A stretch of DNA of 64,000 nucleotides from Mesostigma viride (lineage: Eukaryota; Streptophyta; Mesostigmatophyceae; Mesostigmatales; Mesostigmataceae), in contig RPFO01000644.1 in assembly GCA_009746045.1 (NCBI GenBank), positions 1,031,680-1,095,679 of the forward strand, written 5' to 3'. Each line of letters begins with the position of its first letter. The stretch's first letter is position 1. The translations under genes and the position numbers were made by a program. The notes under the pieces are model-generated. The model was not told the origin of the DNA. It searched no databases and saw only the letters and a program-made list of their open reading frames with translations. Shown here piece after piece: positions 45,005 to 55,411 of this stretch.

Positions 45005-45703
45005 TGTCAAGAAAATGGCCAAAAACTTCTCCTAGCTTGCACAATAAATGCTGGCTATCGGAGGAAAGTTCCGGTACTTGAAGACCTTTGACTTATGGAG
45101 AAAAATGAGGCGAATTCATTGGTAATATTCGTTTTATCATTCATCCAACATAGTCTAGGCTGCGGCCATGGGGCGGCCAGCTGCCATAGCTTGGCATGTC
45201 AAGGCTTACAGGACAAATTGCCAGAGCAACATTATGTGGAAAAGCACACCGTCCCTATAGCCGTCGATTTAGTAAAAATCTACGGCACAGTTAGGGTGCA
45301 GGCCAGCCGCCACACAAAACGTGGGTGGCTTGCATCAACACACATGATGCGTTGGGTCACTAGTATGCAAGTACAAGGACATTGCGCCTCCAGGGCAGCA
45401 CTAAGTGAGAAGAGGGGTCGGCGCGAAGCGCGGATCCAGGCAAATTTGTACGACGGCTACAGTACCGGCAGGACAGTGCTCGGTACGTTACGGATGACAG
45501 CAAACAGTGCTGGAAAATATATTGAGTGCCGATTTATACTACATCGGACTTTGACCAAGTGGACTGAAAATATAGGTACGTCTGAAAAAGATTCCGTCAC
45601 ACTAGTACAGATTCATTCACGCGTAAACGTCTCGGCCAGCTATTGTAAAGCGGCCGTAACTGGTCAGCGTAAGAAAGCCATCGGACAGAATATAATTCTA
45701 ACA
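45005..45703 (-). repeat. L 3' LTR
   Basis: 699 bp, same as 47406-48104. In the plus direction both LTR copies carry an open frame of about 200 codons that runs out of the LTR at different stops; no domain is recognised and it is probably chance. Confidence 0.95.
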
Positions 45704-45886
45704 CACCCCCTTGGTCGATGGCTGAAGCTGACGGGCAAAAATAAAACAAACACACCCCCTTGCCCACAGAGAAGACACGGCCAGTCTATAACTAGGGGGT
45801 ACAGGACACCCCGGGGCCCATGAGACCATCACAGGTCAGACTTGCCAGATTAACTCAAGCAGGACAGAGGAGATATAGAAAAAACT

Positions 45887-46792
45887 TTACAGCTGGGTAG
45901 CTAAGTCATCAGTGACCGCGGCCATGGTGTTGAAACAGAAACCAGGTGGAACTTCTCCAGCCTCCTGAGTGAGGTGGGCCTTGTCCTGGTTGTCACGCGG
46001 CCGCATGTTCGGATACTTGCGGTAACAGGTCTCCTGGAGATGCCCAGGCCGACGGCAGAAGGTGCACCGCTTCTTACTACCCCCGGAGGAGGTGGAGTAC
46101 GCGGCGCCCTCGGTGTGGGTAGCAGGGTCCACGGGCTTGTTGGTAGGTTTGGCAGGATCCCGGGGCGCCAGCAGGTCGTCAATCTCAAATACTAGGTCAC
46201 GGATCTGTTGGAGGGACATGCCAGGTGTGCGGCGGGCAGCCATGGCCGCGCGGTGCGCGGTCGACAGCCCAGCCAGCAGGCAGTCCTTCCACTCGTCCCA
46301 GGTAACCATAACGCCTGCGTCCTCTAGGTCCTGTTTCATCATCATACCACGGGACCAGTACTTCGGCGCAGTCTCATTCTGCATGATGGCAATCCGGTAC
46401 AGTTGACGCTTCTTTTCCAGTTTATACGACTCGGTCAAATACGGCTGGCGAATGGTAGACTTTAGATGCTTATAGACGGCGCTTACAGTGGGGGGGTCAA
46501 CAGTGCGGGCCTCGCGGATGGCCTGTCCCTTAAGAATAGCCAGCAAGGTGGAACGCAGAAGCTTGTCAGCCGCCTTGACGTGCTCCAGGGACATATCAGC
46601 ACTACCATCTAACACCCCCAGCACCCCTTGGGCATCACAGGACGCCTCCAGTATTGCCTCAAGCTCGACCCAACCCGCGAAGTCGTTGCATGGATCAAAA
46701 CGTGTCACGTTCCGGAGTGATGGCTGTACGGCTCTGGCACCCACCACCATAGGATGCTCGCCAGGGTCGCGAGACGCAGCTGCCCGCGACAT
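45887..46792 (-). CDS. gag: L Gag with CCHC zinc knuckle
   Basis: An intact 301-residue copia-type Gag: FDPCNDFAGWVELEAIL near the start, a capsid of the UBN2 kind (TVSAVYKHLKST, MQNETAPKYWSRGMM, WDEWKDCLLAGL), then CTFCRRPGHLQETC (about 46024-46065) and a C-terminal EVPPGFCFNT. It would package the element RNA. No protease or polymerase follows; the polypurine tract comes about 180 bp later. Confidence 0.9.
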   Translation of the reverse strand: MSRAAASRDPGEHPMVVGARAVQPSLRNVTRFDPCNDFAGWVELEAILEASCDAQGVLGVLDGSADMSLEHVKAADKLLRSTLLAILKGQAIREARTVDPPTVSAVYKHLKSTIRQPYLTESYKLEKKRQLYRIAIMQNETAPKYWSRGMMMKQDLEDAGVMVTWDEWKDCLLAGLSTAHRAAMAARRTPGMSLQQIRDLVFEIDDLLAPRDPAKPTNKPVDPATHTEGAAYSTSSGGSKKRCTFCRRPGHLQETCYRKYPNMRPRDNQDKAHLTQEAGEVPPGFCFNTMAAVTDDLATQL

Positions 46793-47043
46793 GGTTCAGC
46801 TCTCCACAAAGTAGTCACCACACCAGTACAGTGTAATTGCAGCAGAAAGGATAGCTCCAGAAAAAAAAAAGAAGGTGGGACGCAGCAGACGCGTCTACAA
46901 CTCAAATTAAGGCCAGTGACAGGGCAGGCCAGGCACCAGGTCACACTGGGAATGGTAATAGTTGAGTGCCGCACAGTCGCAACGCGTCAAACAGGAGCGC
47001 TCAGTAGGGGTGCTCACAAGAAACCAACAAAAGGTCTCGTTGC

Positions 47044-47277
47044 TCAGTCGATATCTGCTCCCTCACTTTGGAGGTATTGGAGGTACGACCCAATCAGGGT
47101 ATTCAGGATCACAAAGTCCAAGGGACACTCCCCCTGTGGTGAATCGTATGTATCCCTAATAATCTCAATAACCCAGCGTCTTGCCTGTACCGGATTGATA
47201 GCCACAATGGCTCTCTTGCCTTGGAATTCAAAAGTTACTTGCACCAAGTCTATGCTGGGGTGATCAAGCCCAGACAT
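47044..47277 (-). CDS. L pre-gag small ORF, unknown
   Basis: 77 codons between the primer-binding site and gag. The core VTFEFQGKRAIVAI....ARRW resembles VEVEYRGTRFNWEI....LRRL in the ORF at the same place in element O. I do not know the family. Confidence 0.5.
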   Translation of the reverse strand: MSGLDHPSIDLVQVTFEFQGKRAIVAINPVQARRWVIEIIRDTYDSPQGECPLDFVILNTLIGSYLQYLQSEGADID

Positions 47278-47393
47278 GCCTAGTCATCCAAAATTCCAAA
47301 AGAAAGCTGCAGGAAGAGAAATATGGGCCAGCAAAATCCGCAGAAGGCCGGCTTACGATTTGTTGAGTGGTCAAAAGCGAATCGTAGCTTATG

Positions 47394-47405
47394 CAGCCGA
47401 TACCA
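47394..47405 (-). promoter_or_regulatory. L primer-binding site
   Basis: On the minus strand TGGTATCGGCTG directly follows the LTR; TGGTATC is the complement of the initiator tRNA-Met 3' end used by many plant copia elements. Confidence 0.8.
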
Positions 47406-48104
47406 TGTCAAGAAAATGGCCAAAAACTTCTCCTAGCTTGCACAATAAATGCTGGCTATCGGAGGAAAGTTCCGGTACTTGAAGACCTTTGACTTATGGA
47501 GAAAAATGAGGCGAATTCATTGGTAATATTCGTTTTATCATTCATCCAACATAGTCTAGGCTGCGGCCATGGGGCGGCCAGCTGCCATAGCTTGGCATGT
47601 CAAGGCTTACAGGACAAATTGCCAGAGCAACATTATGTGGAAAAGCACACCGTCCCTATAGCCGTCGATTTAGTAAAAATCTACGGCACAGTTAGGGTGC
47701 AGGCCAGCCGCCACACAAAACGTGGGTGGCTTGCATCAACACACATGATGCGTTGGGTCACTAGTATGCAAGTACAAGGACATTGCGCCTCCAGGGCAGC
47801 ACTAAGTGAGAAGAGGGGTCGGCGCGAAGCGCGGATCCAGGCAAATTTGTACGACGGCTACAGTACCGGCAGGACAGTGCTCGGTACGTTACGGATGACA
47901 GCAAACAGTGCTGGAAAATATATTGAGTGCCGATTTATACTACATCGGACTTTGACCAAGTGGACTGAAAATATAGGTACGTCTGAAAAAGATTCCGTCA
48001 CACTAGTACAGATTCATTCACGCGTAAACGTCTCGGCCAGCTATTGTAAAGCGGCCGTAACTGGTCAGCGTAAGAAAGCCATCGGACAGAATATAATTCT
48101 AACA
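47406..48104 (-). repeat. L 5' LTR
   Basis: 699 bp, TGTTAGAATT...TTCTTGACA on the minus strand; same length and apparently same sequence as the other LTR. Confidence 0.95.
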
Positions 48105-48342
48105 CGAACGCAAGGAAGACGGGCGACCTGTGACCTGCGTGCTGGGAGAGTTTAACCCAGACCTCCAGATTGTCGCAGAGGCAGCAGCAGCCACATCGGT
48201 TGCTGAGGGTGTTGAGCAGCGTCCAGACCGTGAGGAGGGGCAGGCGAGTGCAAGCCAGGAGGCGGCCTCGTCTGGAGTAAGTGCGTAAGCCTGAGTAGGT
48301 TCCAGCAGCCATATCTGCGTGTGTTGTCTGTAGTATTTTATA

Positions 48343-50230
48343 ATGCTTCGTAACACGCGCGGGAACGGCAGCGGGAGCGGGGCGGGGGCGGGTGATGGCG
48401 GTGGTGAGGCAAGGGCGGATACGGGAGGCCCAGCCAGCGTCGTGCCATGCAGAGGGACAGGCAATCCCAACGGCAGAGGGCGCCAATGGCAGGAGGGCAT
48501 CCATCCGGATGAGGAAGGAGGTGGCACAAGGGGACGGGAGCGTGCGGGGTGGCCAACCGACGGCGTGGTGCTGACGGGGGAGGGCATGCAGGAGGATGCT
48601 GAACGTCAAGGCCCGGGTAAGAGACCACGTGTGCCTGATGCTGGTGTCACTCCACCTGCAGCTAGTGTTCCTGCGCCATTAGCACCGGTAGGAGCTGCTG
48701 TCATTGGCAGTGACCCTCGTGCTTTGCCTGGGACTAGACCTCACATGAGTGCTGTGGCTGTGATGAATGGCCAGAAGCCTCTCAAGCCTCCTGTGGGACA
48801 GGAAGAGCTAGACAAGTGGTTGGAGGATATGGAGCTAGTTTCTTGCTCTGTACATATAGATCCCACTGTCAACCTTGTGCAGGTATTCCACACATCCACG
48901 ACTAATAGGGATTCTAGTGAGCGTGTGAGGGACAAGGCTAGGCAAGCTGTCAAGGACAAGCTGACTTGGTCTCAGTTCCTAGAGGGCCTACGTCAGGAGT
49001 TCTCGGATAAGGTACTCAACCTCACTAATCACTATAAGCTCAGCTATGATACCTTTGAGATCAAGGGCACGGTAGCTGAGGAGCTGCAGCGGCTCACACG
49101 CATCAGGGAGAAGGGGGCCAAGCATGGCTTCAATCTGACTGACAGAGCATTGGCAGATTACTTCCTGGATCGCATGGGGCTGAGTGTGGATGGGAGAAAT
49201 GCAGCTAGGATGTTTGCTGATCAGACAGATGGGACGTGGACAGCCTTGCAAAGGGTTATTTTCAACATCCGTCCATCTGACAATGCTGCTTGCAAGGCAA
49301 TCCAGGTGACTGGTGCCTCTTCAGCCTCCGCTCATCAGGTCCATGGTGATGCCCCTGGGCAGGGTGCTCAGGCAGATCCCAGGCCTAGTAGGCGTCAGAG
49401 GGCTAACAGGCGCAGGCAGAATGGTAACCAGGGTGGCAAGGGCCAGCAGCAGGGATCCAAAGGCAAGGGTCAGCAGCAGGCTGGAGGTCACCAGGGTGGT
49501 CAGCAGAACAAGGGTGGCCAAGGGCAAGGCAAGAGCCAGGGCCAGGGCACCCAGGCCAGTCAGAGCAGCCAGAACAGTTGTACAAGCTAGTGCTTATACT
49601 TTTTATGCGCAAACCTTTTAGCCAAGGTTAACGCATATTCTTACATCCTGCGCAGGATGTAAGAATATGCGTTAACCTTGGCTAAAAGGTTTGCGCATAA
49701 AAAGTATAAGCACTAGCTTGTACAACTTAAAAACCTTTGCGCGTTGGGGCGGAATATTAAGCGGCTCCCTAACTAGGGTTTACTTCCGCATCGAATTACT
49801 AATTCGATATCGAATTACTGATTCGATATTAATCCCGGGAAGGTCCGATATCTACCTCGCTAGGCGATTAATTAGGTCCGACCGGTGCCCCGGCGGATCC
49901 TCCCAAATAATCCCTACTCGGCACTGTCCCCACGAGTTTTCGAACCCATGACTTCCGCGCCGCGCCGGTTCTAAGTTGTACAAGCTAGTGCTTATACTTT
50001 TTATGCGCAAACCTTTTAGCCAAGGTTAACGCATATTCTTACATCCTGCGCAGGATGTAAGAATATGCGTTAACCTTGGCTAGTAGAACCAGGGTGGCCT
50101 GAAGAAGGCTGCTGCTTGGAAGGATGACAAATGCTTTGGATGCATGTGGCAGGACGGGTCATTAAGGCGACGTGACTGCCCAGACCAGGCCAAGTCTGCT
50201 GGAGCAGGCTCTGGCCATGCAGGTGGGTAA
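48343..50230 (+). pseudogene. gag: copia K Gag, split by element M
   Basis: The first part (48343-49575) has a glycine-rich start, a capsid region (EELDKWLEDMELVS, FLEGLRQEFSDKVLNLTNHYKL, RALADYFLDRMGL) and a glutamine/glycine/lysine-rich tail (49330-49575). Element M and its AGAAC duplication cut it; after 50083 the frame resumes with QGGLKKAAAW and a knuckle-like CFGCMWQDGSLRRDC, in which one residue is added and the histidine is serine, so zinc binding is probably lost. It ends at 50230. Confidence 0.85.
49576..50083. mobile_element. M, small element with hairpin-forming terminal repeats
   Basis: 508 bp with target duplication AGAAC (49571-49575 and 50084-50088). The first terminal repeat, 49576-49727, begins AGTTGTACAAG and ends ACAACT and is a nearly perfect palindrome centred near 49652. 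The second, 49974-50083, is a direct copy lacking its last 42 bp. Between them lie 246 bp without a gene. It could be a tiny LTR element (TRIM/SMART type) with palindromic LTRs, or a foldback/MITE element. Removing it rejoins the K gag frame. Confidence 0.85.
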
Positions 50231-50243
50231 GCCATGACTTGAT

Positions 50244-50482
50244 GTGTTGTCCCCTGTAAATAGTCAATCACCCCTAGTGGGACGAACAGTTGTACATAGT
50301 AATGGGGGTGTCCCTCTTGTGCAGCAGCAAGGGGTTGGGAATGATGAGGTGCTTCCACTCAATGATTGCAATAACGCTGCTGCAGCAGTGGAATTCCCTG
50401 TGCCTGTGGCAGGTGCAGGGTCTCCAGTTGTTGGGGTTGACTCTGGGAGTCAAGCCGCCAGACTGGAAGGACCTGCAGCTTC
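50244..50482 (+). CDS. copia K polyprotein, part between Gag and integrase
   Basis: About 80 residues of low-complexity sequence (QSPLVGRTVV, GNDEVLPLND, VVGVDSGSQAARLEG) in one frame up to the N array. DSGS might recall a protease but the rest of a retropepsin is absent. The frame continues after the array at 60280. Confidence 0.6.
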
Positions 50483-51408
50483 AGTTGTGAGAGAGTTGCC
50501 TTGAATTCCGCCATGGTTCTTGCAGGAAATGTTGCCTTTATTAAGAATAAGGAACACAGACGTAAGTCACGTCACTTCCAAGACTGCACGCAGCACAGGC
50601 GACAGGGTCGCAGTGCCAAGAGAACGTGCACGCAAGAACTAGCGTCCTAGAGCTACCAAGTCACACATATAGGTTGCTAGGGACGCGTCCAAGTATTCAG
50701 CTGCACTGTCACAGCTGAACTGTCTGTCAGAAGTATAGCAGGAAATCTGACGAGTACTTTTCTACTATGAAAATTATCCAGGCCTCGTGTCAATTTGTAT
50801 GATGACCGTTGGTGCTGTGCGACAGAAATATTTCATGTTTGACGAGATTTTTAATGTCCGAGATACTGTACGGATCATACTTTACGAGACCCGTTGTAAT
50901 TGTTTTCGGGTCCGGACTATATGTGGAGTGCTACAAAATATTGTACCGGTGCTGGTGTGGCACCGACGGTACATTTTGGATTGCTTATGCTGCCACCGTA
51001 CGTTATGTAGCAGGATCCGCGCTTCGCGCAGATCTTGAGGACGTTTGGTACTGTAGATTCTGGTTTCACCTATGCAAGTGACTTTTGTCTAAGTCCGAGC
51101 TTGTGGCGCATGTCTGAGAAAGAAATCATATGAATGGTAGAGTATCAGACGCGGCGCAACTTTTCAGTCCTTTGTGCATGTATGCATGCACATGTGTGCT
51201 TGAATGCATCCGACCACCTAGAACGCGCCGCCACGTATCGTACGGCTGTGATCTGTTTGTGTCGTGACCTGTCCTTTGGGCGGCGTAGCATTTAGCCTAG
51301 GCACTGCTCCTTGGCAACTCACGCTCATGCCTTATTTTCACACGTTTTTCACCATGAAGGACGTGAACAGTGGGCGTCGGCATTTGTGAATTAATGCTTG
51401 TCTTTTAA

Positions 51409-53128
51409 CACGTCGTTCGTCACTGCACCTATTCTTAGGACTGAGTTCAACTCAGTCCTATTCTTAGGACTGAGTTTTTGGGTTTCGTAGAAAATTCGCC
51501 CAAGTCGGAATGTTTGTCAAAAAAATTCCCTCAAAATTTATTCAAATACTACGTGAAATGACCTTTCTTAGACATATTTTTGCGATTTTTTTGGATTTTG
51601 TTTGGGCGGCTAAATGTACGGTCAAAGTACAGGGGGTAAGGGTACTTTTTCACGTGAAACGCGAGTTCCGGAAATGCACGACCTAGCCATGGCGGCTTGC
51701 GCCCATGCATGCAGTTTACGTTTGCGGACGATTTAGCTGATAAAACCCAGGAAATAGATTTTATATGTCCTAAAGATGACACAAACCAATTTTTAGCTCC
51801 CGGGGATGCGATTTACCAGGTGTCGGCACTGCTCTTGCTGGAAAAAACTGCGACCAGGCAGGTTGACGGAATTGATGACTAAATTTACTTTACGGTGCAG
51901 TTCGAAGGGTTTATATGCTTCTTTCTACTTATTATCATGCAATTGTGTAGAATTAAGTCAGTGGCAGTAAAGATTTGATTATTTCGACCACTCTGTCATG
52001 TCATGGTTTGTGTGCCGCAAGTGTCACTTTTGCGGGCACCGCCTGGGCCAAGATAACGCCATCCGTGCAAGGTAAAGCTGAAATATCGTCACCTCATCGT
52101 TTTGTTATGTTCTTACATGAGTTTGAGCTTGCAAGGCGCTGTCAGTTTCGAATCTTGATGCGCTTTCTTGACCGTTGCCTGCCCCTCTCTAAACCCCCCA
52201 TTTTTTATGATGTTACCATGCATTTGCCTTACCCTAGTGTACTTTTGCAGTTTTTTAGGCGCTGTATGGGTTTAAATACCTTCATAGATGTTAGTTATTC
52301 TTTTGCTACGTTCATACTGCGTGATTGTATGGCCATGGGCTGCATCCAGCGTGCTTTCAAGCTTATACGGGTGAGTGAAGAATCTTGGTGATAAACCACT
52401 GTCATCATGTGCCAGCAAGTATGTTGGCCATGCCATGGCAAGGCAAAACAGTGTTAGCCATCTCTATTCTTGTTAAAAACAATTGAAATATGCTTAACCT
52501 ACCCATTATATTGGTGGTTAAGGCTCATAATAAAACCCTTTGTAGGTAGGTATCAATGCCCATTCCCTACGTGCGTGCATAGGCTCTCACACATATACTA
52601 AGGTATAATATAACTGCAATATGATGATGCAAGTATGTTTTCCTGTTATGCTAGAAGGGAAATGAGTTGATTGGCATGGTTGGTTGCCACGGTGGTGTGT
52701 AGTATGACCGCACTTACATGCTTGCACATTGCTAGCAACCTCGAAACCCATTCTTAGGGCTGGTGGTTTTTGGTGAGTTTCAGGTAGAGGCTGTGGCCAA
52801 ATTGAGCCCAGTTTTTTGCCATGTTTCAAGAACTATATTGTTTACACGCCTATATTTTTTCAACATGCATATGGATTTTATTGAATTTTCCCAACTCGTC
52901 CTTCCACAGAAAATTGCCAAATCGCGAGCATGGGTTGACACCCTTGTAAAATTTTACATGATTTGGTCAACATATGATTTTTTAGGCATATGCCCAAGCA
53001 TTAGCATGATATTGAGTGCTCTGATGCATATCAAACATATGGGGTACCCCCCTACCCTTACCGCTACATGATCTCAAAGTTGGCATACTCAGTCCTATTT
53101 TTAGGACTGAGTTTTGACGTACGACGTG
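51409..53128. mobile_element. T2, second TTAA-flanked transposon, inverted relative to T1
   Basis: 1720 bp between TTAA at 51405-51408 and 53129-53132. Ends read CACGTCGTTCGTCA and, inwards from the right, CACGTCGTACGTCA. The other O LTR at 56093 shows the unoccupied site with a single TTAA, which is direct proof of insertion. It is similar to T1 over its whole length in reverse, including the AGTCCTA...TAGGACT palindromes near both ends. Confidence 0.95.
51975..52391 (+). CDS. Conserved ORF in T2, function unknown
   Basis: 138 codons, homologous to the minus-strand ORF at 7434-7826 in T1. The two proteins keep VTFAGTAWAK/STFAGTAWAK, FLDRCLPLSK and GLNTFIDVS. No known domain is recognised. 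Confidence 0.4.
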   Translation: MIISTTLSCHGLCAASVTFAGTAWAKITPSVQGKAEISSPHRFVMFLHEFELARRCQFRILMRFLDRCLPLSKPPIFYDVTMHLPYPSVLLQFFRRCMGLNTFIDVSYSFATFILRDCMAMGCIQRAFKLIRVSEESW

Positions 53129-53194
53129 TTAAGCGTTATTTTAATAACCAAGATCAATTTCCTCCGATCACCTTGGTTCAGTGCAAATGCAACA

Positions 53195-53206
53195 TGGTAT
53201 CGAGTT
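53195..53206 (+). promoter_or_regulatory. O primer-binding site
   Basis: TGGTATCGAGTT directly behind the 5' LTR; the same initiator tRNA-Met type as in L. Confidence 0.8.
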
Positions 53207-53517
53207 AATGGCTTACTTTTGAGTAAGAAATCTGGGTTTTTTCCTAGGTTCTTCACTCTTTGGTCAAGGAAGCTTGTGTGGGGACGCCCAAATATTTTTT
53301 ACAAGCTTGGACTGCGCCGTTTCTTCGCCTTTCTGAAGAGTGCCACTTTCTCTGGGAGAGTGGTGTGATTTCTGGTCTGAGAAGGACACCTCCCTTCTTG
53401 TTACTGTTTTATTGGAAGGAGTAAGACCTCAAGGCCAGAGGCATCCAAGGAGGTGTTCCCTGAGTTGGTTTCTAATTGAAACGTTTTTGATTTGCTTTAC
53501 TGGAAGCTTCTGGGTGC

Positions 53518-53811
53518 ATGGCTGGTGATTTGTCAAGGGCAATATATCTTCCAAGGGCTCCTGGTGACACCCTAGAGATTCCTGAGGCTGAATATAGCAC
53601 TGGCCACCAAGGGGTACCCCCTAATCCGAACATAGCATTTGTAGAAGTTGAGTACAGGGGGACCCGTTTCAATTGGGAAATTGTTTGTACCCCGAGGACG
53701 CTGCGCCGTCTGGCAGATTTCCTGGATCAGCTGTTACCAGAGCAGCCTACTGTTGTTGAGAATCCCACAATTCGTCCCGCTGGTGAGGAGTCACTACATT
53801 TCGCCGCCTAG
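53518..53811 (+). CDS. O pre-gag small ORF, unknown
   Basis: 97 codons between the primer-binding site and gag. The core VEVEYRGTRFNWEIVCTPRT and LRRLADFLD align with the pre-gag ORF of L (47044-47277). No known family recognised. Confidence 0.5.
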   Translation: MAGDLSRAIYLPRAPGDTLEIPEAEYSTGHQGVPPNPNIAFVEVEYRGTRFNWEIVCTPRTLRRLADFLDQLLPEQPTVVENPTIRPAGEESLHFAA

Positions 53812-54403
53812 GACACCTTTTTTAGCGGGGAATGTGGTTCGGTCTAGTAGGGGAAAACGGTGGCAGGTCTCCGAGCGTCAGATACTAGGAAATTTCGTTA
53901 CGTTCGTATCGAGAGTAGATTTCTGACAATTTTCCTCGTTCGGACAGAGCCACAGTGATTTTCAGCATCCGTCCAGTACCAAAGCATGGACCTAGCAGGA
54001 ATTCCGTCAGACATCTCGGATGTAGCAATTTTTAGTATCGAGCGCACTTTCGCTAGTGTTCAGTACGAATTCGGCCTCCGTCAGGTCAGCAAGCGGCGTG
54101 GGAATATACTGAACCGAACAAAACGGTGGACTGTACTAAGAAATTCGTACTCAAATTTCGTCATCGGAATCGGAGGGAAATATTCGACCAAGGACTAGAG
54201 ATTTCATCGAATTTTCAGAACTGGCCAATTGATGCCAAATGGCGCGATTCTAGATAACAAGTGTTGCTTTACTGGTATCCGACGGTGCCGAACTTCGAAA
54301 TTGAATTTGTAACCCCCGCCGTATTGACGGAACCACATTCTCGCATAAATTGGGTTTCCGCGGTGGCGAAATGTAGTGGTGATAATCAGTTGGTACAACC
54401 ATT

Positions 54404-55309
54404 TTGAACATGGCGGCAAACGTTGCTACTGCCGCTGCTACCACTTTGGGCGCTTTTGTTAGTGCTGCTGATAAGTTGCCCAAGTTTGATGGGTCCGACC
54501 CTCGCAAGTGGGAAACGACCAATATCAGGGTAACACGACTGTTGAAAGCTTTTAAGCTCCTGGGGGTGATCACGGGGGAAGTGGTGGATGAGGACAAGGA
54601 TGCTGCAGTTCAGGCTGCATTTGGTATTTTTCTAGACGGCCTCGCTCTGATGCCATGGTTAAGAACGCCCCTACTGCCAAGGCGGCATGGGAAATTCTGA
54701 CCAAGCGTTACGGCCACTACCGCACCACGGATACCTATCAGGATGAGCTTCGTAGCTAGGAAGCTGTCCAGCAAGGAGCCTGCACCTGCAGGTAAACCTT
54801 TGTGTGAGTTCTTTGCAGCTCGCGACCTGGTGCGTGAGGAGTACCTGGAGCTGGGGGGGCGGTATGACGACCTAGACATGGTGTTGTCCACCCATGACCT
54901 CATGCCCTCTGAGATTCGTGTCATCATGGCTACACAGGACGTGCGGATCACTGCACTGTCGTGGGAGGAATACAAGACGCGTATTCTTCGCGTCGAGGAC
55001 AGCATTGACGCTCAGTTGGCCATCATGCGTTCTGTCAAGAAGGGACCGCAGGCAGACAACAAGGACCCCAGCAAGCTGACTGGTGTCTTTGCCACCCTGG
55101 CGGTCAATGACAGGAAGGGCTGTTTTCACTGTGGCAAGCCAGGCCACAAGGTGGCCAATTGTTTCAAGAAGCACCCCCACCTCCGCAAGGGTGGTAAGGA
55201 GGGTGACGACACGGCGCAGGCGAACTTGACTGCTACTCCTGATCCTATGGCAGAGGAACTGCCCCCTGGTTTCGTTTTCCATACGGGGGTGGAGGCCCCT
55301 GCTGACTAG
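54404..55309 (+). pseudogene. gag: O Gag with CCHC zinc knuckle, one frame change
   Basis: The first frame (54404-54700) begins MNMAANVATAAATTLGAF and has FDGSDPRKWE typical of copia Gag. A frame change near 54665-54745 leads to the rest in 54743-55309: LCEFFAARDLVREEYLELGG, LSWEEYKTRI, the knuckle CFHCGKPGHKVANC (about 55122-55163) and the C-terminal ELPPGFVFHT. It is the only recognisable protein of O; the polypurine tract follows about 95 bp later. Confidence 0.9.
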
Positions 55310-55411
55310 CCGTACTGCATGTCCGTGTTTGGTGCGTTGCTCTCAGGGCTTCCTGAGCCACCACTCTTTTGTTTTTCAGGTGTCTGCTGTCATCTTTCCT
55401 GCTAAGGAGGG

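Larger units (their letters stand above)
45005..48104 (-). mobile_element. L, gag-only copia-type LTR element
   Basis: 3100 bp with 699-bp LTRs and the target duplication CGAAC (45000-45004 and 48105-48109). In the minus orientation the LTR runs TGTTAG...TTGACA; a primer-binding site TGGTATCGGCTG follows the 5' LTR, and a polypurine tract AAGGGGGTG precedes the 3' LTR. The internal 1.7 kb codes for Gag and a small ORF only, as in TR-GAG elements. The LTRs look identical, so insertion is recent. Confidence 0.95.
44032..48290 (+). pseudogene. copia K upstream ORF, unknown function, split by element L
   Basis: From MSGSSSSSHGAGEANEQ at 44032 the coding sequence changes frame twice (near 44165 and 44395), then runs through a TAG at 44815 to the L insertion at 45004. 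With L and one CGAAC copy removed it stays in the same frame and ends at 48287. The protein is hydrophilic, with HWVVTAVLGEGVPDADII and a C-terminal alanine/glutamate-rich tail (EAAAATSVAEGVEQRP). I recognise no domain. It lies 53 bp ahead of the K gag. An ORF before gag is unusual for copia; it could also belong to another element. Confidence 0.55.
50725..53194 (+). repeat. O 5' LTR, interrupted by T2
   Basis: Made of 50725-51408 and 53133-53194; the part between is T2 and its second TTAA. The uninterrupted form is the 3' LTR. Confidence 0.93.

Noticed and set aside
45095-45823. ORF of over 200 codons inside the L LTR (and again at 47496-48155)
   Set aside because: It is antisense to L, has no recognised domain, and both copies are the same only because the LTRs are the same. 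The stops lie outside the LTR in unrelated sequence.
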